Below are positions 56,266 through 57,045 of a stretch of DNA of 57,045 nt, one piece after another. The translations under genes and the position numbers were made by a program. Source of the stretch: an uncultured bacterium. Its GTDB lineage: Bacteria > Cyanobacteriota > Vampirovibrionia > Gastranaerophilales > Gastranaerophilaceae. A model generated the notes under the pieces. It did not search any database. It had not been told where the DNA came from and worked only from the letters and a program-made list of their open reading frames with translations. Position 1 is the stretch's first letter, and every line of letters starts with the position of its first letter. The stretch is taken from assembly GCA_902792085.1 (NCBI GenBank), contig CADAYE010000008.1:1-57045 (forward strand), written 5' to 3'.

Positions 56266-57045
56266 ATGATAGTAAATTCTGTTACCCCAAATTATGCACA
56301 AAATGTGCAAGCAAGAAAACAAAATGTTAATTTCCAAGGTAATTTAGGAAATAAATTTGTTAATGACATTATCAGAGGTGCTGATGTTCAACCGGATGTA
56401 TTGATTAAAGAAATGAAAGGTACTTTTGGTATTAAAACTGAAAAGGCAGAAGATATTTTAGAATCTTTTATCGGAAAAGTTAAAGAATTATTTAATGACA
56501 AAATGTCTTTAACAAATAAAATCAATGAACAAGGAAGAAAAATTTATGATTTTCCTAAAGAAAAACAAGATGCCATCTGGGATGCAGAAGCAAAAGTGCG
56601 TGAAAGTTTTCAATCTGTAATTAAAGCTAAAAATGAAGAAGTTGCGGCAAAAGATAAAGAAGTTAAAGACATGAAAGCGCAACTTGAAAAATATCAGCAA
56701 GTTGTAAAAGTAAAATCCGTTGAAGAAATCGATACAATAATGCCTGATAAAGCGATTGAACTTATTGATGAAATGATTAAAAACAAAATTCCTTCAAGAA
56801 AAAGTATGGCAGATTTTTTATTAACAGGTAAAGGACAAGAAGATGCTTTAGCTCAAATCGAAAGAAATAACATGGTTATGAAAGCTCACAGAGATGGTAT
56901 TACAGAAATTCCTGAAGTCAAGGCAAAAATTGATAATGATATGCGCCATTCAGGTGTATGGTTTAGTAATGATTCATACTATACATTAAATATGATTGAA
57001 GATGCTTTAAAAGGTTGTTCAAAAGGCGGATATCTGAAAAGTCCT
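56266..57045 (+). CDS. F-x-G motif protein, partial (runs off the window)
   Basis: At least 260 codons from ATG 56266 (AAAGGA nine bases upstream) with no stop before the window ends. The N-terminal motif is KQNVNFQGNLG (F23). The sequence is long-helical, Lys/Glu-rich (NEEVAAKDKEVKDMKAQLEK) with coiled-coil character around 120-155. There is no signal or membrane segment in the visible part. It is the sixth protein here with this N-terminal motif. Confidence 0.75.
   Translation, partial: MIVNSVTPNYAQNVQARKQNVNFQGNLGNKFVNDIIRGADVQPDVLIKEMKGTFGIKTEKAEDILESFIGKVKELFNDKMSLTNKINEQGRKIYDFPKEKQDAIWDAEAKVRESFQSVIKAKNEEVAAKDKEVKDMKAQLEKYQQVVKVKSVEEIDTIMPDKAIELIDEMIKNKIPSRKSMADFLLTGKGQEDALAQIERNNMVMKAHRDGITEIPEVKAKIDNDMRHSGVWFSNDSYYTLNMIEDALKGCSKGGYLKSP

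Noticed and set aside
1-57045. CRISPR arrays, rRNA, IS transposases, origin of replication
   Set aside because: Searched by eye on both strands; only short palindrome families and two tandem arrays were found, no spaced direct repeats, transposase motifs or DnaA-box cluster near rpmH.

Overview
The window is AT-rich, gene-dense, chromosomal-type bacterial DNA from a Gram-negative-type cell: there is a predicted beta-barrel outer-membrane protein, an OmpH/Skp-like periplasmic chaperone, a lipoprotein and many Sec signal peptides. The gene style suggests the gut lineage Candidatus Gastranaerophilales (Vampirovibrionia/Melainabacteria): small unknown proteins, and several unrelated proteins sharing an N-terminal 'N-[V/L/I]-x-F-x-[G/A]' motif. 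That placement is inference, not proof. No phage, plasmid, rRNA or CRISPR was seen.

Layout: 0.01-0.26 kb is a 101-bp tandem repeat. 0.27-8.6 kb holds a type III/flagellar-type export ATPase, a coiled-coil filament-like protein, dut, a tandem 220-bp repeat with a candidate sRNA, and rnpA-rpmH. 8.7-16.3 kb holds proC, a GlcF-like Fe-S protein, thrC, a polycysteine mini-ORF, a large membrane protein and small membrane proteins. 16.3-21.1 kb is minus-strand: an AP-endonuclease-like TIM barrel, a C_GCAxxG_C_C protein, a lipoprotein, a 699-aa TPR protein and a corrinoid methyltransferase. 21.3-24.9 kb holds small proteins and a tRNA-Leu with att-like copies of its 3' end. 25-38.9 kb is mostly housekeeping (lipA, cysS, ftsY, ispG, aroE, Sfp-type PPTase). 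38.9-45.8 kb holds an AGCS symporter and three F-x-G/A proteins (HNH-like, HEXXH, small). 45.9-57 kb holds pckA, a LysM protein, a GH13 protein, rarA, a GIY-YIG nuclease, a sugar-binding protein, a zinc alcohol dehydrogenase, rpmB and a partial F-x-G protein.

The strongest unusual theme is short palindromic repeats of at least four families: A, CCCTC/GAGGG; B, TGTCATTGCGAGG/GGCAATCC; C, TCATTCTGAG/CGAAGAATCTCC; D, GTAGGTCGG/CCGAC. They lie between genes and also in frame inside conserved genes (proC, a GlcF-like protein, a solute-binding protein, an alcohol dehydrogenase, and the tail of a membrane protein). Family A flanks a DUF559 endonuclease domain inserted in frame in an M14 carboxypeptidase. 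Family B flanks a free-standing GIY-YIG nuclease gene. I infer two nuclease-associated palindromic mobile elements with small non-autonomous derivatives.

A second theme is leaderless transcription: about a dozen genes have a -10 hexamer ending exactly six bases before their ATG and no Shine-Dalgarno, while the others have AAGGAG-type sites. A third is a probable cysteine-sensing leader: an 18-codon ORF ending CCCCKSCC, on a promoter that would make it leaderless, followed by a terminator ahead of a membrane-protein gene.
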